Shown: positions 26,796 to 35,892 of the stretch, one piece after another
Layout: each line of letters begins with the position of its first letter
How positions within the stretch are numbered: position 1 is the stretch's first letter
Assembly: GCA_963748005.1 (NCBI GenBank)
Contig: CAVVHH010000002.1
Location: forward strand, 186,001 to 250,000
Direction: 5' to 3'
DNA: 64,000 nt
Source of the DNA: CAILZL01 sp963748005
GTDB taxonomy: Bacteria; Pseudomonadota; Gammaproteobacteria; Steroidobacterales; Steroidobacteraceae
Notes under the pieces: model-generated
Told to the model about the DNA's origin: nothing
The model's database searches: none
The model's input: only the letters and a program-made list of their open reading frames with translations
Program-made: the position numbers and the translations under genes

Positions 26796-28161
26796 TCATC
26801 CTTTGCCCGCTTCCGCAAGCTGGTAATTGGCCATCAGGTCATACGAGGTTGGCCGGGACACTCCCAGAAGTTCCGCACAGCGGGACATGTTGCCGTCGGC
26901 GAAGTGCAGTGCACTAATTACGGCTTGATGCTCTGATCGCGTGCGTATTTCGCGCAGATTGAACACCATTTGTGTCTCCGCCACCTGATTGAGCCGAGAT
27001 CGCAAGCACCGATTACCGGGCCTTCGGCCAGTAACACCGCTGCCTTGATACGGTTCTCGAGTCCACGGACGTTGCCCGGCCAGGTGTAGGCCTCCATCGC
27101 CGCGACGGCATCCGGTGCGAAGCTGCGCTTGGCACTGCCACCCATCGACGCCAACCGGCTGAGCACCGTGTGCGCCAGTACTGCGATGCCGCGGTGACGC
27201 GCCCGCAGTGGTGGCACCTCAATTCCCACTTCGGCAATGCGTAAGTACAGATCCTCACGGAACTGCTGCGCGCGAATCATCTCTGACAAATTGCGATGCG
27301 TGGCGCACACCACTCAGACATCTACGGCTATTTCCTGCCGACCACCGATGCGTTCAATGACCCGGCTCTGCAGAAAACGCAGCATCTTGGCCTGCAGTGC
27401 TATGAACATATCACCGATCTCGTCCAGAAACAGCGTTCCACCACTGGCTTGCTCCACCTTGCCGATAGTCGGTTTTACCGCGCCGGTGAATGCGCCCCTC
27501 TCATGCCCGAACAGCCCGCTTTCCAGCAATGCTTCCGGTATGGCGGCACAATTGATGGCGGCAAACGCACCTGCACGCCACGGGCTTAGCGCATGCAGAG
27601 CACGCGCCGCCAGCTCCTTGCCGGTGCCACTTTCACCAGTCACCAGCACCGACACTTGTGCCGGGGCAACTTTTTCGATGCGACGGCATACGGCCACCAT
27701 CAGCTCGTCCGTGGCCACGATGCCTGGAATTGGCACCGCTGAACGGATCTCGCGCAAGGCACGGTTCTGGGCCTCGAGCGCATGAATGTGAAAAGCCCGC
27801 GAAACAATCAGCTTCAGCACCTCCGGCTCCACCGGCTTGGCATAGAAGTCGTACGCTCCCTAGGCAATCGCCTGTAGCGCATTGTCCCGATCATGATTGC
27901 CGGTCACAACAATGACCTTGGTGGTCGGTGCTGCCGCCAGAATGTCACGCAGCGCCACCATCCCTTCGCTAACCCCTGCTGGATCCGGGGACAAGCCGAG
28001 ATCCTACAACACCACAGCGGGTTCAAAACGCCGCAGCGCGGCTAGCGCCGCTGCTCGGGTATCCGCCAGTACTACCTGGTGGTCAGAGAAACACCACTTA
28101 AGCTGCTTCTGCAGCCCGAGGTCGTCCTCGACAATCAGCTGACAGGGGGTAGTTTACTCAG
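26796..28161 (-). pseudogene. prsR: PEP-CTERM response regulator PrsR, multiply interrupted
   Basis: Receiver, sigma-54 AAA+ and HTH domains are recognisable in order. Start region: a frame slip near 28143 and CTG in place of ATG at 28159-28161. TAG at 28004-28006 sits right before the phospho-acceptor Asp (DLGL). TAG at 27860-27862 precedes GAYDFYAKP. The AAA+ part has GESGTGKE, GAFTGA and LFLDEIGD, then TGA at 27314-27316 where CGA (VDVRVVCATH) is expected. A lost G near 26994 shifts the frame before LNQVAETQMVFNLRE and the Fis-type HTH (AELLGVSRPTSYDLM). PrsR normally drives sigma-54-dependent expression of the system. Confidence 0.85.
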
Positions 28162-30110
28162 GGCAGTCCGCTCCTGCAGTGGCCGTCTCGCCCGTTACAG
28201 CGTTTGCCAACGGCACCTGTAAAACAAACTCGGCCCCGACGCCAGGCTCACTGTGCACATTAATCCCGCCCCCCATTGCCAACACACATTCCCGGACCTA
28301 GTGGGCACCAATGACCATGCCCTTTGAACCCTTGGTGCTGTCGAACGGCTTGAACAGATGCTGACGAATGAATTCCCTGCTTATACCCATCCCGGTGTCA
28401 GTGATGCGAAACTCCAGCAGCGCACCCAGCCTGCGCAGCCGCACCGCCACACTGCCTGATGCGGGCGTGGCATCCTGTGCATTGCGTATGACATGCTCCA
28501 ACGCAGCCACAAACTGTTCGCGGTCACACGGCACCTGTTCATCGCAACACTCTATGTGCAACACAGGTACGGGACGATGTTGCATGCAACGCTGCGCTGC
28601 TGTGTCCAGCAGTTCCGAACCCTTGCAAGGAGCGATTATTGAGCTGGTCTGGCGCCGCGTCATCGCTTCGATCAGCCGCGTGACACGCTGCGACACATTG
28701 TCGACGGTGACCAGCATGTCATCGATGAACGCCGGATCAGACCGATGCTGTCGGGCATTGCTGGACATGAGACGCAATTGTGCCGCTGAATTTTTCAGAT
28801 CATGCATGGCGTACCCCACCAGCCGATTGAAGGCCTCAAATTGGCGACCGGCGGTCAGTTGCTCGTCAGCCCGTTGCTGCGCCACATAGGTAGCTACATG
28901 ACCGCCCACGGTCTTGAGCAGGTCATGGTCTTCGTAGGTCATCTCAAACGGTTCTGGTGGCGCCTGCAGCACAACCAACCCCACCAACTGACTGAGTTCG
29001 ATGATGGGTAAGATTGCCCGCACGCCTGTCAACGACGTAAGCGACGCAGGCATGGATAGGTTGTCATAGAGTGCTGGCAGTCTGGCATGCTTATGAATAT
29101 CCACCACCCACTGCGTGCGGGCCAGAAACTCGGCGAGCGCACTGTCTATTGGCAGGTCGGGCAGATCCATGCCGCTGAGTATCCCCTCCGGCCACACCGC
29201 CACCGGCAAGAACTTGCGCTGCGCCTCATCACGGAAAAAATACACTCCACCGGGACTTTCGATCAGGTCCGCAATGGCCTTCACCGCCGTGTGATGGCAT
29301 TGTCGCGGGCACCATTTGCCAGCGTCGCGATGAAACACTGCCACTCGATCCGGTAGTCATATTTGTTCTTGAATAAATGCTTGGCGATGACTATCCGCAG
29401 ATGTCGATGGATCCGGTCCGAGAATACCAGCCAAACGAGCAACCCTGACGCGAGCAGGACCAGCAGCAGATCCAGCGGCAACAACCACTCGTTACCGAAC
29501 TCACGCAACAGCACACCCCCTGCTGCCACGCACAGCAGGTACAGGCCAATGGCCAACAGCGATGCTGAGTAGAACACCACATGACATGAAACAAAGATTT
29601 CCCTGGACCAGTAGCCACTGCGGCGCATCACCACCAGCACCAGAGGCACTATGAAAACGCCCATCCAGCCACGCCACGCCCAGCTTGCCGGAGCCACACC
29701 CCGGAGCATCTCGATCTGCGCAAAATAGAAGACGTCAAATACCGACAAAATGCCCAAGGTTACTATACTATCAGCCAGCCCAGCGAATGACGCACCGTCA
29801 GGGACCCCAGCAACAACCCCCGATTCACCCAAAGCGCTACCGTTGGCAACACGGCGGTGACGCTGCTGACGGCCACGGTCAGCCCCGCCATGACCGTGGC
29901 CATGCCACCCCACAACGCCAGCCCCGTGCGGATGCTGCGCGGCAGACCTGACCAAAGTACTGTGATGCCGCAGGCCACCAACATGGTACGGTTCAATGGC
30001 TCGGACCGGGCATGACGCAACTGCAGCAGCACGAGCACACTGAACAGCGTCGCTGTGGCGACGTAGCCTGTCAGGCCCAGACTGTCAGACAGCGGGCCGC
30101 GCATCACCAC
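28154..30110 (-). pseudogene. prsK: PEP-CTERM histidine kinase PrsK, frameshifted and interrupted
   Basis: An N-terminal multi-helix membrane sensor, GAF-like region and kinase core are all present but in three frames. Frame slips occur near 29766 (in the membrane domain) and near 29287, where one G is missing before VKAIADLIESPGG. A TAG at 28298-28300 replaces CAG in GAHQVREC. The H-box MHDLKNSAAQL, N-box HVIRNAQDA and ITDTGMGIS are intact within the longest fragment (28298-29344). The end overlaps the start of prsR, as usual for the pair. The kinase would phosphorylate PrsR; both are broken here. Confidence 0.85.
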
Positions 30111-30167
30111 TCATTCGCAACCATAAGTTGCCCACACCAAGACACGCAGCGTGTCCCGGTTGCTAGG

Positions 30168-31556
30168 TCATCGAGCCCCCTTGCGCCAGACAATCACCTC
30201 GACTGTCTGGATCAGCACGCCAAGGTAGAAAAACAGCGAGTGATTCTTGACGTAGTACAAATCGTACTGCAGCTTCTCGATTGCATCGCGCTCCGACGAG
30301 CCATAAGGGAAGCATAGCTGTGCCCAGCCGGTGACACCGGGCTTGATATTGTGGCGTTCGCGGTAAAATGGAATGCGGGCGCTGAGCTCGTCGACAAACT
30401 CAGGGCGTTCCGGCCGGGGTCCGACAAAACTCATCTCGCCACGCACCACATTGAAGATCTGCGGCAGTTCATCGATGCGGGTCTTGCGTATGAAAGCTCC
30501 CACGCGCGTGGCCCGCGAATCATTTAAGGTTGCCCACTGTGGCTTGCCATCGCGCTCGGCATCCTCGCGCATGCTGCGAAACTTCAGCACATTGAATGTG
30601 CGCCCATTCTGACCGACCCGTCGTTGTCGATACAGGATGCTGGCAGACCAGCCGTCGTCAATCTTGATCGCGAGGATGGTCAGCAGCATGAACGGCATGG
30701 TGACAACTGCCAGTATCACACTGGCAACCAGATCCAGCAGACGCTCGAGAAATGCGTGAATCGGACCCCGCCTGAATCCGTCCGAAAAAATCATCCAGCT
30801 GGGATTAAGGACATCCAGGCGCAACGTGCCGGTTTCCCGCTCCAGAAATGTCACCAGCTCGGTAATCTCCACGCCATCAAGGCGGCAGTCGAGTAACTGA
30901 TCCATCGGAAAATCACGGCGCCGATCATCCATGGCCACCACAATTTCGTCCACCGAATGTGCTCGACAAAACTCCTGCAAGGAAGTAGCTGCAGGCAGCA
31001 GCGGGGTTGTCAGCTCCGACTGCGAGATATCATCGCCACAGCGAATGTAGCCGAGCACTACGAAGCCGCGCCGATCCGCGCGGCGGCGCAGGCGGGCAAT
31101 ACTAAGCGCTCGCGATCCGGCGCCATACACCAGCACCCGCCGCTTCAGCCAGTTTTCGCTGACGGCAAACTCCATCGCCACCCGGGTAAGCATGATGCCC
31201 AGCAGCGCGCCAGCCGCAGCGTACAGGAGCACCGTTCCGGACAGCCGCAAACCCGAGGCAAGTAACCAGACGTTCAGCAATGCACACAACATCCCCGCCA
31301 TCGTCATGGCAACCAGCACACGCAGGAAAATGCCGAGCAATCCGGATCGCTGGCGAGCGCTGTACAACCCCATGGCACCAACACAGATTGCCCCCATCAA
31401 CGCAAATACCACCGACCAGGCAACGTCGGCGTGGTCGGCAGGCGCGGCAGAGAAGCGCAGCGCCAAGTTGAATGCCGACAGACCCACCAAGAGATCAGCC
31501 AGGCCCAGGATGGCGAAATGAATCTGCCAGTGATGTCGAAATAACTTAATGACCAC
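30168..31556 (-). CDS. XrtA-type undecaprenyl-phosphate glucose phosphotransferase (EpsB2-like)
   Basis: 462 residues from a GTG at 31556, with AAGGAA nine bases upstream; a TTG at 31583 is weaker. Four or five N-terminal membrane helices are followed by a cytoplasmic Rossmann-like region (RVLVYGAGSRALSI). The C-terminal bacterial sugar transferase domain follows, with KFRSMREDAE, RKTRIDELPQ and GPRPERPEFV. The enzyme moves hexose-1-phosphate, probably glucose-1-phosphate, onto undecaprenyl phosphate to start the repeat unit. It is intact, unlike its neighbours prsK, prsR and xrtA. Confidence 0.88.
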   Translation of the reverse strand: MVIKLFRHHWQIHFAILGLADLLVGLSAFNLALRFSAAPADHADVAWSVVFALMGAICVGAMGLYSARQRSGLLGIFLRVLVAMTMAGMLCALLNVWLLASGLRLSGTVLLYAAAGALLGIMLTRVAMEFAVSENWLKRRVLVYGAGSRALSIARLRRRADRRGFVVLGYIRCGDDISQSELTTPLLPAATSLQEFCRAHSVDEIVVAMDDRRRDFPMDQLLDCRLDGVEITELVTFLERETGTLRLDVLNPSWMIFSDGFRRGPIHAFLERLLDLVASVILAVVTMPFMLLTILAIKIDDGWSASILYRQRRVGQNGRTFNVLKFRSMREDAERDGKPQWATLNDSRATRVGAFIRKTRIDELPQIFNVVRGEMSFVGPRPERPEFVDELSARIPFYRERHNIKPGVTGWAQLCFPYGSSERDAIEKLQYDLYYVKNHSLFFYLGVLIQTVEVIVWRKGAR

Positions 31557-31712
31557 GTATCGAGATTCCTTACCTACTGGCAATCAACGTACCCATGGTT
31601 CTGATTTAGACTAGTTCAGCCAAGTATTGCGCAGCAACTTGAACAATCTTAATAGGGTTAACACCCCTCCCCCCGTGATGCGGTGCACATTGCCGTGCAA
31701 GAACCCGATGGC

Positions 31713-31737
31713 AAAGAAAAAGCCCTTGGACGGGGCT
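31713..31737 (-). terminator. Rho-independent terminator after the tRNA pair
   Basis: On the minus strand AGCCC and GGGCT pair around a 7-base loop (31721-31737), followed by a T-rich run (31713-31720 on the plus strand reads AAAGAAAA). It lies 11 bases beyond the tRNA-Glu 3' end, as expected for a tRNA transcript. Confidence 0.7.
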
Positions 31738-31748
31738 CAATTATGAAG

Positions 31749-31824
31749 TGGCGTCCCCAAGGGGATTCGGACTCCTGTTACTGCCCTGAAAGGGCAGTGT
31801 CCTGGGCATCTAGACGATGGGGAC
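31749..31824 (-). tRNA. tRNA-Glu (TTC)
   Basis: 76 nt including an encoded CCA. The acceptor pairs GTCCCCA/TGGGGAC, and the anticodon arm CTGCC-CTTTCAG-GGCAG gives anticodon TTC. Two oddities stand out. The T-stem has an A-C mismatch (AGGAG against CCCCT). The T-loop reads TCCGAAT, so the nearly universal U55 (pseudouridine) is C. This copy may be impaired, or the bases may be misread. Confidence 0.85.
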
Positions 31825-31851
31825 GCTGGCCTCAAACTCTGACTGTGATGT

Positions 31852-31927
<76 letters not shown>

Positions 31928-32028
31928 ACAGCTAGGGAGGCGGGGGGCAAAATGTATTGAAGCAATTCTGCGCTGTCAAGAAATCATTGTGTTACGGCGT
32001 TGTGCCGCAGCTATTAGGTGATTGCCCA

Positions 32029-32989
32029 ATGATTCGACACCATATTCCGCTTGTGATTGCCGTTATTTGGGCGTTCGGGCTGCTGCTCGCACCAGTGGGC
32101 TCTGCGTCGACGCTATGGGCGCATGAGCTAATGAATGCGGCGCACGCTCCCCTGTTCATGCTGCTCACCGCGGCAATGCTTCTCTGGCTTCGTACAACCG
32201 CGCCGCGTGCATCTGTGGCCATGCAGCACCTGACTACCTTCCTTCTGGTGATATTCGTAGGAGGCGCTGGGGAACTGGCACAAGCTTTGCTCACCTCGGA
32301 CCGCGAAGCCACCTGGCGCGATCTGGTGACCGATGGACTGGGAGCCATCATTGGTCTCGGACTGATGGCCTGCGTGGAACCCGAACAGAGAGTCTCAACC
32401 AAACTGAAGACACGTCTGGCCGTACCGGCCGCCTGCCTGGCGTCTTTCGCGGTGATTCTGCCCGTCTGGGGAATTGCCTTGGCCTACTGGCAGCGACAGC
32501 ATCAGCTTCCAGAACTGCTTACATTTGATTCTGCCCAAAGTAGTCTTATCACACTGGGCAGCAGCACGAACCTGCGGGTGGTGCAGAGAATGACATCTCT
32601 CGGCTCGTCAGATACGCATCAGGCGCTTGAAGTCCTCCCTCAAGAAGCGGCTGAGTGGCCGGGGATAACGCTGAAAGAACCGTGGCCTGACTGGAGCGCC
32701 TACAAGGCACTGGAAATCGTGGTGGAAAACCCGAATCCTGCTGCCTTGACCCTGCAAATCCGCATCGATGATGTGAGGCACAATCAGCGTTATGAGGACC
32801 TCTTCAACCAGAGCGCGTTACATCCCCCCGCTGTCAACAACTGCATTAAGGCTCGGCATTGAGCAAATTCGATCGGGGCCAGTGCATCGAGAGCTGGATC
32901 TGCATCACGTCAGTCAACTCATCCTGTTCCAATCTGGTTCAGATGATCCTCGTCACTTTGTCCTGCACCGCATACGGCTGGTCGAATAA
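32029..32989 (+). pseudogene. VanZ-like membrane protein with a late frameshift
   Basis: The ATG at 32029 follows an AGGTG site. The N-terminal half has four membrane segments with LWAHELMNAAHAPLFMLLTAAML and GELAQALL, the pattern of VanZ-family proteins. A C-terminal beta-rich domain follows (TLGSSTNLRVVQ...LEIVVENPNPAALTLQIRIDD), likely carbohydrate-binding. Near 32812-32830 the frame breaks: frame one ends at 32862, while the expected continuation (RYIPPLSTTALRLGIEQIRSG...VLHRIRLVE) is in a second frame to 32989. A single-base correction would give about 320 residues. It separates gltX from the tRNA pair. Function unclear, perhaps surface-glycan related. Confidence 0.65.
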
Positions 32990-32992
32990 AAC

Positions 32993-34390
32993 TCATGTGG
33001 CCTGATATTGCTGGGCCCGCCTGAGCCGGGCAATTACCCGGTCACGTCCTACCAGCTCAGTGGTGGTATCTATTGGTGGTGAGACGGCCGTACCGCACAC
33101 CGCCACACGCAATGGCTGGGCCACCTTGCCCATACCCACGCCAAATCGCTCAGAGAGAGTCGAAATCACATCATGGATGGCTTTGGCATTCCAGCTGGGC
33201 AGGGCCGCCAAAGATGCTTCCAGAGCCTCCAGAATCGGCCTGGCATCAGACGTGAGATTCTTCTTCGCAGCCTTGTCATCGTAGTGTTCGAACTCCCGGA
33301 AGAAATACAGGCCGGTCTGCGCCATTTCCTTGAGTGTCCTGGCGCGCTCACGCAGGATATTTGCCACCCCTTCGAGCAGCATCTGATCGTAGGTCTGCAC
33401 CCCCAACCGCGCCAGCTGTTCACGCAAGCCTGCTGCGAGTACTGGCGCGGGAGTTTTCATGATGTGTTGTTGGTTCAACCACAACAGCTTTTCTGGGTTG
33501 AAAGCAGAGGCCGACTTGTTCACGTCCTTGATGTCGAACAACCGGATCATCTCATCCAGCGAAAAAACCTCCTGATCCCCATGGGACCAGCCGAGGCGCA
33601 CCAGGTAGTTGAGCAGCGCAGCCGGCAAGTAACCCTCTTCCTGATACTGCAAGACACTAACGGCGCCGTGGCGTTTAGACAGCTTGGCGCCATCCGCACC
33701 TAGGATCATGGGCAAGTGCGCATACACCGGAGGCGTCGCTCCGAGCGCACGTAACATATTGATCTGGCGAGGGGTATTGTTCAGGTGGTCGTCGCCGCGC
33801 ACCACGTGGGTAATGCCCATATCCCAGTCATCGACCACCACGCAGAAGTTGTAGGTGGGCGTACCGTCGGAACGGGCAATGATCAGATCGTCCAGCTGCG
33901 CGTTATCGAATACGACTCGACCATGAACCTGGTCATCGACCACCACGGTGCCGTCCAGCGGATTCTTGAAGCGGATGACCGGATCTACGCCGGGCCGCGA
34001 GTCCGTACGATCACGCCAGCGTCCGTCGTAGCGCGGATTCTGCTTGACTGCCATCTGGGTGGCGCGCAGCTCCTCCAGCTCTTCCCTGGTGCAGTAGCAC
34101 CGATAGGCCTTGCCTGCTTGCAGCCACTGGTCAATGACCTCCTTGTAACGATCCATGCGCCCTGTCTGATAGTACGGACCTTCGTCGGCAGTCAGTCCCA
34201 GCCACTGCATCCCATCCAGAATGACCTGCGTAGCTTCGGGCGTGGAACGCTCGCGATCGGTATCTTCGACGCGCAGGATGAACTTGCCGTTGTGGCGACG
34301 GGCGTACAACCAGGAGAACAGCGCGGTACGGACACCGCCGATATGCAGCATGCCGGTAGGACTGGGGGCGAAACGGGTGACGACGGTCAT
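32993..34390 (-). CDS. gltX: Glutamate--tRNA ligase
   Basis: 465 residues, the normal length. The class I HIGH-type motif is at about 16-19 (HIGG in PSPTGMLHIGG) and the KMSKS-type motif is KLSKR at 236-240. Cys98 and Cys100 fall in the usual zinc-binding region. It charges tRNA-Glu with glutamate in the cytoplasm. It converges on the VanZ-like gene with a 3-bp gap, and tRNA-Val lies upstream. The frame is completely intact, in contrast to the 25-30 kb region. Confidence 0.97.
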   Translation of the reverse strand: MTVVTRFAPSPTGMLHIGGVRTALFSWLYARRHNGKFILRVEDTDRERSTPEATQVILDGMQWLGLTADEGPYYQTGRMDRYKEVIDQWLQAGKAYRCYCTREELEELRATQMAVKQNPRYDGRWRDRTDSRPGVDPVIRFKNPLDGTVVVDDQVHGRVVFDNAQLDDLIIARSDGTPTYNFCVVVDDWDMGITHVVRGDDHLNNTPRQINMLRALGATPPVYAHLPMILGADGAKLSKRHGAVSVLQYQEEGYLPAALLNYLVRLGWSHGDQEVFSLDEMIRLFDIKDVNKSASAFNPEKLLWLNQQHIMKTPAPVLAAGLREQLARLGVQTYDQMLLEGVANILRERARTLKEMAQTGLYFFREFEHYDDKAAKKNLTSDARPILEALEASLAALPSWNAKAIHDVISTLSERFGVGMGKVAQPLRVAVCGTAVSPPIDTTTELVGRDRVIARLRRAQQYQAT

Positions 34391-34528
34391 GGATTGTAGT
34401 TCTGCGTCTGGGCAAGCCGGACTTCAGCCCGACATCCTGAACCAAGACGCGGGGCAGCGGCCCGACCCACACGTAGGTGGGGAATGGTGACACTGCAGGA
34501 GCAATTGTTACCACGACCTACAGGGAAA

Positions 34529-34603
34529 TGGTGGGCGGTACAGGGATTGAACCTGTGACCCCTGCCGTGTGAAAGCAGTGCTCTACCGCTGAGCTAACCG
34601 CCC
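34529..34603 (-). tRNA. tRNA-Val (CAC)
   Basis: 75 nt including the encoded CCA. The acceptor GGGCGGT/ACCGCCC, D-arm GCTC/GAGC, anticodon arm CTGCT-TTCACAC-GGCAG (anticodon CAC) and T-arm ACAGG-TTCAATC-CCTGT all pair. The T-loop has the normal TTC start, unlike the tRNA-Ala and tRNA-Glu genes 2.6 kb away. Confidence 0.9.
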
Positions 34604-34798
34604 ATACTTAAGAGCCCGGCATCATAAAGTTCACCACCAATGTGGTCAATCGAATCTTGTGCCGACGTTACCCTTGCTGCGCTCGTTGACGGATCCAGGC
34701 GACACAACCTATGGGCATCGTGCGCTGGATGCTCATGCCCGCCACCACGCCAGAACTCCCGGTCCCGATCAGAGTCAGCCCCAACCGCGCAGTCGCAT

Positions 34799-35830
34799 TC
34801 AGCGTCGCAACCGCATGAACGGGCGTTCAACGGCATGATAGGCAATTATCGCAGCCGTCAGGGCGAGCACCAGATTGAGCGGAAAGGCGGCCAGCGGCTC
34901 GGTGGAACCACGATTCAAAAACAATTGCTGGAACAGATAGAGTGAAAAACTCACTCTACCCAAGGCCACCAGCGCCGGGGCATTCAATACCGTATGCAGC
35001 CATCCGGATTCGCGGCTAACAGCTGCATCGACCAGAATCATGATCATGGTCAACTTGAATGAAGAAAACAGCAGATCGACAAGCCCATAACCTGAGAAAC
35101 GATTTATCAGAACGATCAGCACCACCAGCAGCACGACAACCGCAGAGCGCATCAGCATACGGTAAGCTGGCACAAGCACCAAGTCGTTACGGATCAATGC
35201 CAGCAAGCAGCCAAAACCCAGAGCGTCGGCGATTGCCGGGAATACCTCCAGATCCCTGAAGTCACTTTCCGCGTCAAAGGTCAGCCGCATTGCCGCCCTG
35301 ACCAAGGGTGCAAGCAATATCACGCCGAGCAGGACATTCCTGAGTTTGTTCTTGGCGCCACCCATAACGACGAAGATAGCAGGCCACAGTAGATAGAACT
35401 GCTCCTCAACTGCCAACGACCAGAGATGGCCAACCCCCCAGCTTGCACCCGGAAAATAGTTAACGGTGAAGGTGAGGGCCGTTACCCAATCCGCCGGTTT
35501 CAACACCATGTATCCAGCCTGCACGAAACCGAACAGCACGATGAGATATGCCATGTAGGCCGGAAGAATCCGCAAGGCACGCCTCAGGTAGAAGTGTCGC
35601 AAGGACACCGCGCCGGTTGACTGCAGTTCCCGGCACAACAACGAGGTGATCAGAAAACCGGAAATTACAAAGAAAACCTGCACGCCGAGAAACGCGTAGT
35701 TTCCCAGCACCCGTTCCAGCCCCAACTGCGGGAAGGCCTGAGTTCCTCCCAGGTGCCCGAGCAGTACCAGTGCAATTGAAATGCCGCGCAATCCGTCGAG
35801 CGACCTCATGCGTTGTCCGAGCGCGGCCAC
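34799..35830 (-). CDS. Acyltransferase-3 family O-acyltransferase
   Basis: 343 residues from a GTG at 35830, preceded by GGAG at 8 bases; TTG at 35845 and ATG at 35809 are alternatives. MRSLDGLRGISIALVLLGH is the signature N-terminus of OafA/YrhL-type acyltransferases with the catalytic His. About ten membrane helices follow, with VQVFFVISGFLIT and SLAVEEQFYLLWP, both family hallmarks. It probably adds acetyl or another acyl group to the polysaccharide across the inner membrane. Confidence 0.88.
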   Translation of the reverse strand: MAALGQRMRSLDGLRGISIALVLLGHLGGTQAFPQLGLERVLGNYAFLGVQVFFVISGFLITSLLCRELQSTGAVSLRHFYLRRALRILPAYMAYLIVLFGFVQAGYMVLKPADWVTALTFTVNYFPGASWGVGHLWSLAVEEQFYLLWPAIFVVMGGAKNKLRNVLLGVILLAPLVRAAMRLTFDAESDFRDLEVFPAIADALGFGCLLALIRNDLVLVPAYRMLMRSAVVVLLVVLIVLINRFSGYGLVDLLFSSFKLTMIMILVDAAVSRESGWLHTVLNAPALVALGRVSFSLYLFQQLFLNRGSTEPLAAFPLNLVLALTAAIIAYHAVERPFMRLRR

Positions 35831-35892
35831 TATGGGGTCTCCCAATGAAATGCGGTGTTACACAGCTTGCGCAAAACGACTACTACCCGAGT

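Noticed and set aside
27314..27316. TGA in prsR as a selenocysteine or recoded codon
   Set aside because: The position corresponds to Arg in this family, there is no reason for selenocysteine, and TAG and TAA stops occur in the same gene, so recoding cannot explain the pattern.
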